From NCBI GenBank assembly GCA_031273515.1, contig JAISRU010000071.1:1-5089 (forward strand): DNA of 5,089 nt. The letters run 5' to 3'. Below are positions 1-5,089 of this stretch, piece after piece. Source of the DNA: Bacteroidales bacterium (GTDB taxonomy: Bacteria > Bacteroidota > Bacteroidia > Bacteroidales > WCHB1-69). Numbering within the stretch: the stretch's first letter is position 1; every line of letters starts with the position of its first letter. The notes beneath the pieces are model-generated. The model had not been told where the DNA came from. It did no database searches and saw only the letters and a program-made list of their open reading frames with translations. A program made the position numbers and the translations under genes.

Positions 1-48
1 TTAATAGCTTAACGAGGCTTAACTTTGGCAGCTCACAATACACACTGT

Positions 49-89
49 TCATGCGCTTTACGATGGCGTTTCCGCTTCCCGTAGCATGA
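49..89 (+). repeat. Nested inverted repeat (possible structured element)
   Basis: TCATGC (49-54) pairs with GCATGA (84-89). Inside it TACG (59-62) pairs with CGTA (80-83), and GGCG (65-68) pairs with CGCT (73-76) around a TTTC loop. The 5' side has a 4-base bulge (55-58) and the 3' side has none between the first two stems. The innermost stem includes a G.U pair only on the plus strand. The block is richer in G and C than the AT-rich DNA after it. Function is unknown. Confidence 0.4.
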
Positions 90-117
90 CAGCTTCATCC
101 CGAACGGCAAATTTGAA

Positions 118-159
118 TGATTGTAACTTTCATACAATTAGTTATTAAATATTTTTTTT
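118..159 (+). terminator. Possible plus-strand terminator-like hairpin with distant T tract
   Basis: TGATTGTA (118-125) pairs with TACAATTA (133-140) around a 7-base loop, with one G.U pair valid only on the plus strand. Eight T follow at 152-159, but 11 bases of AT-rich sequence separate them from the stem, which is longer than usual for an intrinsic terminator. It could end a plus-strand transcript entering from the left edge. The stem is AT-rich and the call is weak. Confidence 0.25.
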
Positions 160-195
160 ATAATATATACGCACGCCTCGTGGCGCACCAGTTTT

Positions 196-218
196 CCGCA
201 GAATAACCGCAGAAATAA
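196..218. repeat. Two-copy direct repeat CCGCAGAATAA / CCGCAGAAATAA
   Basis: The units at 196-206 and 207-218 abut directly and differ by a single inserted A. They lie beside the ATCTGTG repeats and probably belong to the same repetitive intergenic tract. Confidence 0.6.
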
Positions 219-226
219 AAGAGAAA

Positions 227-266
227 ATCTGTGTTCATCTGTTACATCAGTGTCTATCTGTGTGCT
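227..266. repeat. Four degenerate ~10-base direct repeats (ATCTGTG type)
   Basis: The units ATCTGTGTTC (227-236), ATCTGTTAC (237-245), ATCAGTGTCT (246-255) and ATCTGTGTGCT (256-266) follow one another without spacers. They lie just past the YiiX terminator in non-coding DNA. Similar ATCTGTG-rich strings are, from memory, common intergenic filler in Bacteroidales. I see no coding or regulatory role. Confidence 0.55.
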
Positions 267-292
267 AAAAATAATCACCCGAAGGCAATCAT
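267..292 (-). terminator. Intrinsic terminator after the YiiX-like gene, UUCG loop
   Basis: On the minus strand ATGATTGCC (292-284) pairs with GGTGATTAT (279-271) around a TTCG tetraloop closed by C-G, the very stable C(UUCG)G form, and the T run continues through 267. Three of the nine pairs are G.U wobbles that become A.C mismatches on the plus strand, so the structure belongs to minus-strand RNA. It starts 45 bases beyond the stop codon at 338. The stem is AT-rich, so the strength is uncertain. Confidence 0.6.
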
Positions 293-337
293 GTTCATCA
301 TTTAATCAGATAAATCAGAGTTCAAGACAGTAATCGT

Positions 338-1033
338 CTACTTGTCCACTTGACCATGATTTACAATAACGACGAATTTATTTGTGTCCAATAGGGGGGC
401 AAAGGTCAGACAGTTTACATTTTTTCCTGACGGTTGAGCATACAAATCTATGTTTATTGCTTTATTGAAAACGTTTTGTATGAGTTCCGTACAGAAAAAT
501 GCGGAAGTATCGGCAGCATCAAAACGATGATCGAAAGGAATCTGTCGTGTCAGATAATACGTTGCCTGTTGCGCAATTTTGGACGTCGAAACCTCATCCG
601 TATACCGAAATCGCAATACAATGACAGAACCCGGATGACTTTCTACAACAAATTTCTCCAAACCGTCTTGTTGCATTCCATCGATGTCTGCCAAGACATT
701 GGAAACAGTGTGAATAACTGCCCATTGTCCTGAAGAATCTTTCACAATAATGCCGCAATGCGATACGGGACAGGGATCATGTGCATATTTTACGATGGCG
801 TCGCTAATCAATCCGAAGCCGTGTCGCAGAATAACATCTCCTTCCTGCAACAGACTTTGTTCTTCGACCGTCAATCGATACGTATTTGTCCGAATTTCCC
901 TGTCCGACCTCTGCCGATAAACAAACAGGTATGTGATCACAAACAGTAAGACTAAACCCGTCCCAAAAAGCAACATGGTTTTGAGATTGTGGTTTTGTGT
1001 CCGAAGAAAGGCAAACCGTTTGTTTTCAATCAT
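338..1033 (-). CDS. YiiX-like permuted papain-fold (NlpC/P60 superfamily) protein, membrane-anchored
   Basis: The 231-residue product has one hydrophobic segment at about 20-39 with basic residues on both sides, then a domain of about 190 residues. That domain shows the circularly permuted papain-like arrangement of the YiiX/YebB group: GDVILRHGFG (65-74), an SHCGII segment with the candidate catalytic H92, IPFDHRFD (165-172), and FFCTELI with the candidate nucleophile C181. The histidine preceding the cysteine is the mark of the permutation. Family members are thought to be cysteine hydrolases acting on peptide, amide or lipid ester bonds in the envelope; the substrate here is unknown. Which side of the membrane the domain faces is not settled by sequence alone. 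The ATG at 1033 is preferred because it leaves room for the candidate promoter, but an internal ATG at residue 20 (976-974) would also give a membrane anchor. It is set off by terminators on both sides and looks monocistronic. Confidence 0.85.
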   Translation of the reverse strand: MIENKRFAFLRTQNHNLKTMLLFGTGLVLLFVITYLFVYRQRSDREIRTNTYRLTVEEQSLLQEGDVILRHGFGLISDAIVKYAHDPCPVSHCGIIVKDSSGQWAVIHTVSNVLADIDGMQQDGLEKFVVESHPGSVIVLRFRYTDEVSTSKIAQQATYYLTRQIPFDHRFDAADTSAFFCTELIQNVFNKAINIDLYAQPSGKNVNCLTFAPLLDTNKFVVIVNHGQVDK

Positions 1034-1058
1034 ATTGCGTCATAACAAAAAAGATCAA

Positions 1059-1066
1059 GAAATATA
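1059..1066 (-). promoter_or_regulatory. Possible -7 element for the YiiX-like gene
   Basis: TATATTTC on the minus strand matches the Bacteroidota -7 consensus TAnnTTTG at every position except the last, and lies 25 bases before the ATG at 1033. It sits just past the upstream terminator, where a promoter is needed. No TTTG -33 element is visible at the expected distance, so this is a weak call. Confidence 0.25.
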
Positions 1067-1088
1067 CAAGACAGGAAGATCGTATTGG

Positions 1089-1129
1089 AAAAAATCGTAA
1101 GGATTCCACCAAGAGCAAAATCCCTACGA
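1089..1129 (-). terminator. Intrinsic terminator ending the FKBP operon
   Basis: On the minus strand an 11-bp stem (TCGTAGGGATT at 1129-1119 pairing with AATCCTTACGA at 1105-1095) closes a 13-base loop and is followed at once by six T (1094-1089). The one non-Watson-Crick position is G.U on the minus strand but A.C on the plus strand, so the hairpin favours minus-strand transcripts. It lies 53 bases after the stop of the last FKBP gene and before the YiiX-like gene, separating the two transcripts. Confidence 0.78.
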
Positions 1130-1182
1130 AAGAAATATGAAAATGAAATAATCAAAATTGTGCGAATCACACAAATTCTTCT

Positions 1183-2025
1183 TTACTTTATATCAAGTAA
1201 TTCTACCTCAAATACCAAAGGCGAAAAAGGAGGAATCGTTCCTGCGCCTCTTTCTCCGTAAGCCAGATGAGAAGGAATAATAAGGATTGTTTTTCCTCCT
1301 TTTTTCATCTTGGCAACGCCTTTGTCCCATCCGGGAATAACCTGTCCCACGCCTAATTGAAAACTAAAAGGCTCTCTGCCGACAGAAGAATCAAAAACTG
1401 TTCCGTCCAATAATTTACCCGTATAGTGAACAACACATTGTTGTCCCTGCTGAGGAAAATTTCCTTTTCCTGCTTTTGTTTCCGCATAGTATAATCCGTC
1501 TGGAAGAGGTTCTGCAACAATATTATTTTGTTGCATATACGTTTCTATTGCCTGAAACTCATCGGCTTGTCGTGCTTTAACCGCCGCCAGCTGATATTGC
1601 TCAAGCGACATAATACTGTCTATTTTAATGGTAAACCATAGCATTGTTTTTTCATCTTTCACAAAAACAGGAATTTGTCCATAGTTATATATATTATAAT
1701 ATTTTTGTGCATTGATGATGAATGTTGCCGAATCTCCTTCGTGCATTAACGAAATCGCTTCAAAAACATCGCCCTTAAACTTGGAAGACTGCATCATGGT
1801 AGTCAGCGGTTTTGCTTCCTGAAGCACCGAATCTTTTTCGGTACGGATACTCATGTGCATAAATACTATTTCGTCTTTTGCGGCAACAGGACGTGTTGTA
1901 TTTGTAACATGAAATTGATAATACAATCCATTTTCCGTTTTTTCAAATCCTTTATATCCTCTCTGACAGGAAATAAACAATATCCCTGTTGCAAAGACAA
2001 CAAATAATAGCTTCTGTGTTTTCAT
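1183..2025 (-). CDS. FKBP-type peptidyl-prolyl cis-trans isomerase, lipoprotein, two FKBP-like domains, complete active site
   Basis: The 280-residue product has a lipoprotein signal (LFISC, lipidated C20), so it acts in the periplasm or at the outer membrane. An N-terminal divergent FKBP-like unit (about 33-138; GLYYQF, LMHEGDSATFII, LWFTIKIDSI) precedes a canonical C-terminal FKBP domain (about 171-280). That domain carries all the classic pocket residues: HYTG (Y201), VFDSS (F211, D212), R217, F220, QVIPGW (V229, I230, W233), AYGERGAG (Y256) and LVFEV (F272). It is therefore the best candidate of the three for an active prolyl isomerase, and the FKBP inhibitor pocket looks complete. The ATG at 2025-2023 follows a run of A on the coding strand, with no Shine-Dalgarno, typical of Bacteroidota. 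It is the last gene of the cluster, with an intrinsic terminator 53 bases after its stop. Confidence 0.93.
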   Translation of the reverse strand: MKTQKLLFVVFATGILFISCQRGYKGFEKTENGLYYQFHVTNTTRPVAAKDEIVFMHMSIRTEKDSVLQEAKPLTTMMQSSKFKGDVFEAISLMHEGDSATFIINAQKYYNIYNYGQIPVFVKDEKTMLWFTIKIDSIMSLEQYQLAAVKARQADEFQAIETYMQQNNIVAEPLPDGLYYAETKAGKGNFPQQGQQCVVHYTGKLLDGTVFDSSVGREPFSFQLGVGQVIPGWDKGVAKMKKGGKTILIIPSHLAYGERGAGTIPPFSPLVFEVELLDIK

Positions 2026-2045
2026 TTTTTTTGATTATATCCGGA

Positions 2046-2879
2046 TTATTGATTAAGAACTTCCACAATTTCTACCTCGAACAAGAGAGGCGTAAAAGGC
2101 GGAATAACCTGATTACCCATTCCGTATCCAAGTTCGGAAGGTATTATGAATGTTGCTTTTCCTCCCTGATTCATCAAAAGTATTCCTTCTACAAAACCGG
2201 GGATGATAGGATCGCCGCCAACAATAAAAGTCATGGGTTCACCCTTTTGAACAGAAGAATCAAAAACAGAGCCATCTAAAAATTTCCCTGTATAATGTAC
2301 GCTTACTTGCTTTCCGTCTTCTACTTTTGTTCCTTTGCCTTTGGCAGTTTCGATGTAATACAAGCCATTCGATGTTGGTTCAACCGTGATATTATTTGCC
2401 GTAATATAGTTTTGAATGGCTGTTACTTCTTCCTGTTCAAACTCTTCCATGGTTGTTATTTTATTCATCCGAATGGTGAAATACAACACATTTTCGGGAG
2501 TAATGAACTCAGGAAGATTGCCTTTCCCAAACATGGCAATGAAAAAAGAATCGGCTCTGAGTACAAATTCGGCTTCTTCTCCTTCTCTTAACATAGCGTA
2601 TGCTTCGTTAATATCTCCCGGATACATAGATTCCATTAATCTGTTCATGATTTCACGTTTCTCAAAAGGAGGAATGGAATCATTGTCAGATTTATACGAC
2701 ACCGTCATAGACAAAAAATCACCTTGCTGAGGTTGTTTCCCTTCAGGTTTTCTTTCTGTAAACTTGTAATACAGTCCTGTTTCTGTTTTTTCATAATCTT
2801 TAAACCGTTTGTCCCCACATGCGGAGAAAACAAATGCAATTAAGCATAAAATTGTTACTGTCAATGATGTTTGTTTCAT
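2046..2879 (-). CDS. FKBP-type peptidyl-prolyl cis-trans isomerase, lipoprotein, two FKBP-like domains
   Basis: The 277-residue product begins with a clear lipoprotein signal peptide (VFSAC, lipidated C21), placing it in the periplasm or outer membrane. Residues about 35-141 form a divergent FKBP-like unit (GLYYKF, then MLREGEEAEFVL and LYFTIRMNKI) lacking the usual catalytic motifs. Residues about 166-277 form a canonical FKBP domain with HYTG (Y196), VFDSS (F206, D207), PIIPGF, IPSELGYG (Y252) and a terminal LLFEVEIVEV strand. The position of FKBP12 Trp59 is F229, otherwise the pocket looks intact, so prolyl isomerase and chaperone activity on exported proteins is likely. It starts 13 bases after the preceding FKBP stop and ends 20 bases before the next, consistent with one transcript. 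It is the closest relative in the window of the gene at 1183-2025; the pair probably arose by tandem duplication. Its specific clients cannot be told. Confidence 0.9.
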   Translation of the reverse strand: MKQTSLTVTILCLIAFVFSACGDKRFKDYEKTETGLYYKFTERKPEGKQPQQGDFLSMTVSYKSDNDSIPPFEKREIMNRLMESMYPGDINEAYAMLREGEEAEFVLRADSFFIAMFGKGNLPEFITPENVLYFTIRMNKITTMEEFEQEEVTAIQNYITANNITVEPTSNGLYYIETAKGKGTKVEDGKQVSVHYTGKFLDGSVFDSSVQKGEPMTFIVGGDPIIPGFVEGILLMNQGGKATFIIPSELGYGMGNQVIPPFTPLLFEVEIVEVLNQ

Positions 2880-2892
2880 CTCTATTTATTTT

Positions 2893-3426
2893 TTAATTTA
2901 TATTTATTAATTCTATTTTGCAAATAAGTAATGAAAGGGCGGGAATATTCGTTCCATTGCCGGATATCCCATATCCCAAATGAGAAGGAATGACTGCATT
3001 CGCTTTTTCTCCTTCATGCATCAGCTTTACCAATTCGTGCAATCCGACAGGTTCGTCCGATTGATGGACCACAAATTCTTTTATTCCGTCAGTTGCTGAA
3101 TTGTATATTTCTTTTCCATCGGGTAAGGTAATGATCCCTTTAATCTTCACCCTGTCTTTAGCTTGCGGCTGTCTGCCGGAGGTTGTATTTACAATCTGAT
3201 AATACAATCCCGATTCATTGCAGATCAATTGCCAATGGTATCGTTTGGCTATTAATTCAATATCTGTCGTTTCTCTGCGAACAATTTCCCGATTAACAGC
3301 TATTTTTTCTTTCTCCACATTCAGAGGTACAACTACAGACGCTTCTTCCCCTTTATTTTGACAGGCAAAACAAAAAAGAAACACTATAATGCTAATGGCA
3401 CAGATATTTGCTTTTTTTACTCCCAT
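2893..3426 (-). CDS. GldI-like single-domain FKBP lipoprotein with a degenerate active site
   Basis: The 177-residue product starts with a lipoprotein-type signal (hydrophobic stretch 8-21, candidate lipid-bearing C22, then a charged QNKGEE), so it should be anchored in the envelope facing the periplasm or surface. The lipobox (CFAC) is imperfect. A helical linker (about 35-65) leads to one FKBP-like domain from about residue 73 (GLYYQ) to 177, with LMHEGEKA and IPSHLGYG as its clearest parts. Aligned by eye with FKBP12, several pocket residues are changed: Tyr26 to G97, Asp37 to N109, Trp59 to L129 and Phe99 to I168, while Tyr82 is kept (Y152). This layout, and the place directly after a DHH gene, fits GldI of gliding Bacteroidota, an FKBP lipoprotein linked to gliding and type IX secretion. 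That role is inferred here. The ATG overlaps the DHH stop, suggesting translational coupling. Confidence 0.82.
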   Translation of the reverse strand: MGVKKANICAISIIVFLFCFACQNKGEEASVVVPLNVEKEKIAVNREIVRRETTDIELIAKRYHWQLICNESGLYYQIVNTTSGRQPQAKDRVKIKGIITLPDGKEIYNSATDGIKEFVVHQSDEPVGLHELVKLMHEGEKANAVIPSHLGYGISGNGTNIPALSLLICKIELININ

Positions 3427-4460
3427 GGCGTCGTTAATGCTGTTTGATATTGTTTTAGTAATTGTTTGAAGGTTTCTATGGTTGCGTCCATAGAGGTGTA
3501 GGAATTTCCTCCGGAAGCATTTTTATGTCCTCCGCCCTGAAAATGATTACGGGCAAAATCGTTTACATTAAAATCCCCTTTGGAACGAAAAGAAATACGG
3601 ACACGATCATCTCTCTCCGAAAACAGGGCTGTAAACCGAACATGTTTCATGGACAGTCCATAATTAACAATTCCCTCTATATCTCCCTGTTTATAATCGT
3701 ATTGCGTCAAATCTTCTTTTGTCAGATAGATAAAAGAACTGGCATAGTCCTCCAATACAACCAGTCTTTTGACAAGACAATGTCCCAACAACCGGATTCT
3801 GTTTTCGGAATAGGTATCATAGATTTTACGATGAATATCTTCTCCGTCTATTCCGTACTGAAGCAGATTGCCCAGCACATAATAAGTGGATTTATTGTTG
3901 CAGGAATAACTCAAAGAACCTGTATCTGTGATAATTCCGACATACAGACAAGCTGCAATTTCTGCATTCATATACCTGCTTCCATTCATCATGTTCGTGA
4001 TGAAGTTGTATATCAGTTCACAGGTAGACGAAGTTTCTTCGGTGGCAGAATATACAATATCGAACGTGGCGTCCGGATCAATGTGATGATCAATTAAGAT
4101 TTTAATGCACTTAGCCTCTTCGGATGCTTTTTGAAGAATGCCCGTCCTGTTGAATGTATTAAAGTCCAAACAAAATACAATCTCTGCCGTTGCGATTTTG
4201 TCCATACATAGCGACTGATTTTCTGTTGCCTGCAATATCGTCTGAGATTGCGGCATCCATTTCAGAAAGTCGGGATATGAATTGGGCGTCAACACACAAA
4301 CTTCATGATTGTTCTGTTGCAAAAACATCATTAACGCCAAAGATGCGCCTATCGCATCTCCGTCAGGATTGTAATGCGCTATAATGGCGATCTTTCTGGG
4401 CGTTTCCAATAAACGTTTAATCCATAAAATATCCTCTTCGTTCAAGGTATTTTTTGTCAT
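3417..4460 (-). CDS. nrnA: NrnA-like DHH/DHHA1 phosphoesterase (oligoribonuclease / pAp phosphatase type)
   Basis: This 347-residue cytoplasmic protein shows all DHH-family motifs in order. They are AHYNPDGDAIGAS (H29, D33, D35), LDFN (D99), the name-giving IDHH (D124, H125, H126), GIITDTGS (D179), and a C-terminal DHHA1 domain with GGGHKNASGG at 309-318. The acidic and histidine residues bind the catalytic manganese pair, and the GGGHK loop binds substrate. Family members (about 310-350 residues) degrade 2-5-nt RNA and dephosphorylate 3'-phosphoadenosine 5'-phosphate; some act on linear cyclic-dinucleotide products. The sequence does not say which activity dominates here. The ATG at 4460-4458 lies 45 bases after the LpxD-like stop and is preceded by an A-rich leader with a GGAAGAA stretch. 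The end overlaps the next gene by 10 bases. All key residues are present and there is no sign of damage. Confidence 0.93.
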   Translation of the reverse strand: MTKNTLNEEDILWIKRLLETPRKIAIIAHYNPDGDAIGASLALMMFLQQNNHEVCVLTPNSYPDFLKWMPQSQTILQATENQSLCMDKIATAEIVFCLDFNTFNRTGILQKASEEAKCIKILIDHHIDPDATFDIVYSATEETSSTCELIYNFITNMMNGSRYMNAEIAACLYVGIITDTGSLSYSCNNKSTYYVLGNLLQYGIDGEDIHRKIYDTYSENRIRLLGHCLVKRLVVLEDYASSFIYLTKEDLTQYDYKQGDIEGIVNYGLSMKHVRFTALFSERDDRVRISFRSKGDFNVNDFARNHFQGGGHKNASGGNSYTSMDATIETFKQLLKQYQTALTTPWE

Positions 4461-4483
4461 TTCTTTTATTCTTCCGAATGGTC

Positions 4484-4507
4484 ATTCTCAATTCTCAATT
4501 CTCAATT
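4484..4507. repeat. Tandem heptamer repeat, 3.4 copies
   Basis: Three perfect copies of ATTCTCA (TGAGAAT on the minus strand) run from 4484 to 4504, and a partial fourth (ATT) enters the stop codon of the LpxD-like gene at 4508-4506. The array fills about half of the 45-base gap before the DHH gene. Because the stop codon comes first on the coding strand, changes in copy number would alter only the spacer, not either protein. I see no other function in it. Confidence 0.8.
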
Positions 4508-5089
4508 ACTTCAGAAGCATTGTTTTTATTTTTTCCAGATCTTCGAGCGCTTCGGGAAGTACACGGACTGCAGCTATTTCTTTCCATTTTCTACGGGCGT
4601 CAATAGCAGGAACTCCGAAGAGGACTTTGCCCGCTTCCACCGATTTATCAATGGCGGACATGGCTAACAATACCGTTCCTTTTCCAACAACCAAGTCTTT
4701 ATTAATTGAAATACGGCTCCACAGTATACAATCATCTTCAATAACCGTAACTCCTGCAATAGCCGAATGCGCTCCTATCAAAACATTTCTACCGATAACC
4801 GTATCATGTCCTATCTGTATGTGATTATCTAATTTGCAGCCATCTCCAATCTTTGTTGTTCCCGATACGCCTTTATCAATGGTGCAAAGCGCTCCGATTT
4901 CAACATCATTTCCTATTTGGGTAGAACCGCAGGAAAGCATTTTATCCCAACCTGTATCGCGTCGTTTAAAATAAAAAGCGTCGCCTCCTATTACACTGTT
5001 TGCCTGAATAATCACATTATTTCCAATGCTTGTATGATCGTATATGCTTACATTGGAATGAATAAGACAATTCTTTCCTATCTTTACAT
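4506..5089 (-). CDS. LpxD-like UDP-3-O-acylglucosamine N-acyltransferase paralogue, 3' part only
   Basis: The reading frame is open from the window edge (first full codon at 5087) to a TAA at 4508-4506, giving 193 visible residues; the true start lies outside. The protein is built of left-handed beta-helix hexapeptide repeats (IGKNC, IGNNV, IGNDVEIG, IGDGCKLDN, IGHDTVIG, VGKGTV). It carries the LpxD signature: a GGDAF/GW segment (visible residues 34-47), VEIGALCTIDKG (62-73), then LDN and QIGH, with H94 matching the catalytic histidine of LpxD. A GVPA segment and a C-terminal helix follow, as in LpxD. In that family the enzyme adds a 3-hydroxyacyl chain to UDP-3-O-acylglucosamine during lipid A synthesis in the cytoplasm. 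The second conserved LpxD histidine appears replaced (around N129/K130). The sequence best resembles the shorter second LpxD-like paralogue, roughly 300 residues, that many Bacteroidota carry beside true LpxD, so its exact substrate is inferred. It is probably the upstream member of the same operon as the DHH gene. Confidence 0.88.
   Translation of the reverse strand, partial: VKIGKNCLIHSNVSIYDHTSIGNNVIIQANSVIGGDAFYFKRRDTGWDKMLSCGSTQIGNDVEIGALCTIDKGVSGTTKIGDGCKLDNHIQIGHDTVIGRNVLIGAHSAIAGVTVIEDDCILWSRISINKDLVVGKGTVLLAMSAIDKSVEAGKVLFGVPAIDARRKWKEIAAVRVLPEALEDLEKIKTMLLK

Larger units (their letters stand above)
1..266. other. Non-coding stretch at the left edge; no convincing gene
   Basis: No reading frame here is long or family-like. 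A plus-strand frame is open from the edge to a TGA at 87-89, and a minus-strand frame is open from about 94 to the edge, but neither shows a recognisable motif. The stretch falls into three parts: a GC-richer block (1-118) with a GCTTAAC direct repeat (7-13 and 17-23) and the nested inverted repeat; a very AT-rich part (about 120-168); and a repeat-rich part (196-266). The left block may be the end of an unrecognised RNA or a dispersed repeat, but the sequence alone does not decide this. Confidence 0.5.

Noticed and set aside
2..94. A minus-strand frame open to the left edge, and a plus-strand frame ending at 89
   Set aside because: Both are under 32 codons, have no motif, and overlap a nested inverted repeat that explains the sequence better as structure or repeat.
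174..185. CGCC/GGCG mini-hairpin in the left intergenic region
   Set aside because: A 4-bp stem is too short to support a feature.
196..266. Possible CRISPR array
   Set aside because: The units are only about 10 bases, imperfect and without spacers.
434..949. Plus-strand frames opposite the YiiX-like gene
   Set aside because: They are the antisense shadow of a conserved domain with intact catalytic residues.
1989..2730. Plus-strand frames opposite the long FKBP genes
   Set aside because: They overlap the conserved FKBP domains in antisense and have no independent support.
3462..4097. A 211-residue open frame on the plus strand
   Set aside because: It lies wholly antisense to the DHH gene, whose catalytic motifs are all present; the translation has no recognisable domain.
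4461..4505. A promoter between the LpxD-like and DHH genes
   Set aside because: No TAnnTTTG and TTTG pair is visible, and the gap is short and partly filled by the heptamer repeat, so read-through is the simpler reading.
4384..4824. A 146-residue plus-strand frame across the LpxD-like and DHH genes
   Set aside because: It spans the ends of two well-supported minus-strand genes and shows no family features.

Overview
The window looks like chromosomal DNA of a member of the Bacteroidota, most likely the order Bacteroidales. It is AT-rich. Translation starts have A-rich leaders without clear Shine-Dalgarno sequences, and three neighbouring genes encode FKBP-type lipoproteins. The gene order (DHH phosphoesterase, then a GldI-like FKBP lipoprotein, then further FKBP lipoproteins) is one I associate with this phylum. 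Genus and species cannot be read from the sequence.

Every convincing gene is on the minus strand, so transcription runs from high to low coordinates. The right end (5089 to 4506) holds the C-terminal 193 residues of an LpxD-like left-handed beta-helix acyltransferase whose start lies outside the window. After a 45-base gap carrying a small heptamer repeat comes an NrnA-type DHH/DHHA1 phosphoesterase (4460-3417). Its last 10 bases overlap the start of a short GldI-like FKBP lipoprotein (3426-2893). Two longer paralogous FKBP lipoproteins follow with gaps of 13 and 20 bases (2879-2046 and 2025-1183). This tight series is probably one operon, and it ends at a good intrinsic terminator (1129-1089).

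A separate transcript then encodes a membrane-anchored YiiX-like permuted papain-fold (NlpC/P60 superfamily) protein (1033-338). It is followed by a second, weaker terminator with a UUCG loop (292-267). The first ~266 bases hold no convincing gene. They contain a nested inverted repeat, a hairpin followed by a T tract that reads better on the plus strand, and short degenerate direct repeats.

Functionally the operon mixes envelope building (a lipid A-type N-acyltransferase), nucleotide or short-RNA turnover (NrnA-like) and folding of exported proteins (FKBP lipoproteins on the periplasmic side). The three FKBP genes together encode five FKBP-like domains. Only the two C-terminal ones keep a near-complete prolyl isomerase pocket; the other three look degenerate. 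I see no defence system, CRISPR array, transposase, rRNA or tRNA, and no clear evidence of a wholly new system. The points most worth a second look are the degenerate/canonical FKBP domain series and the unexplained structured element at the left end.
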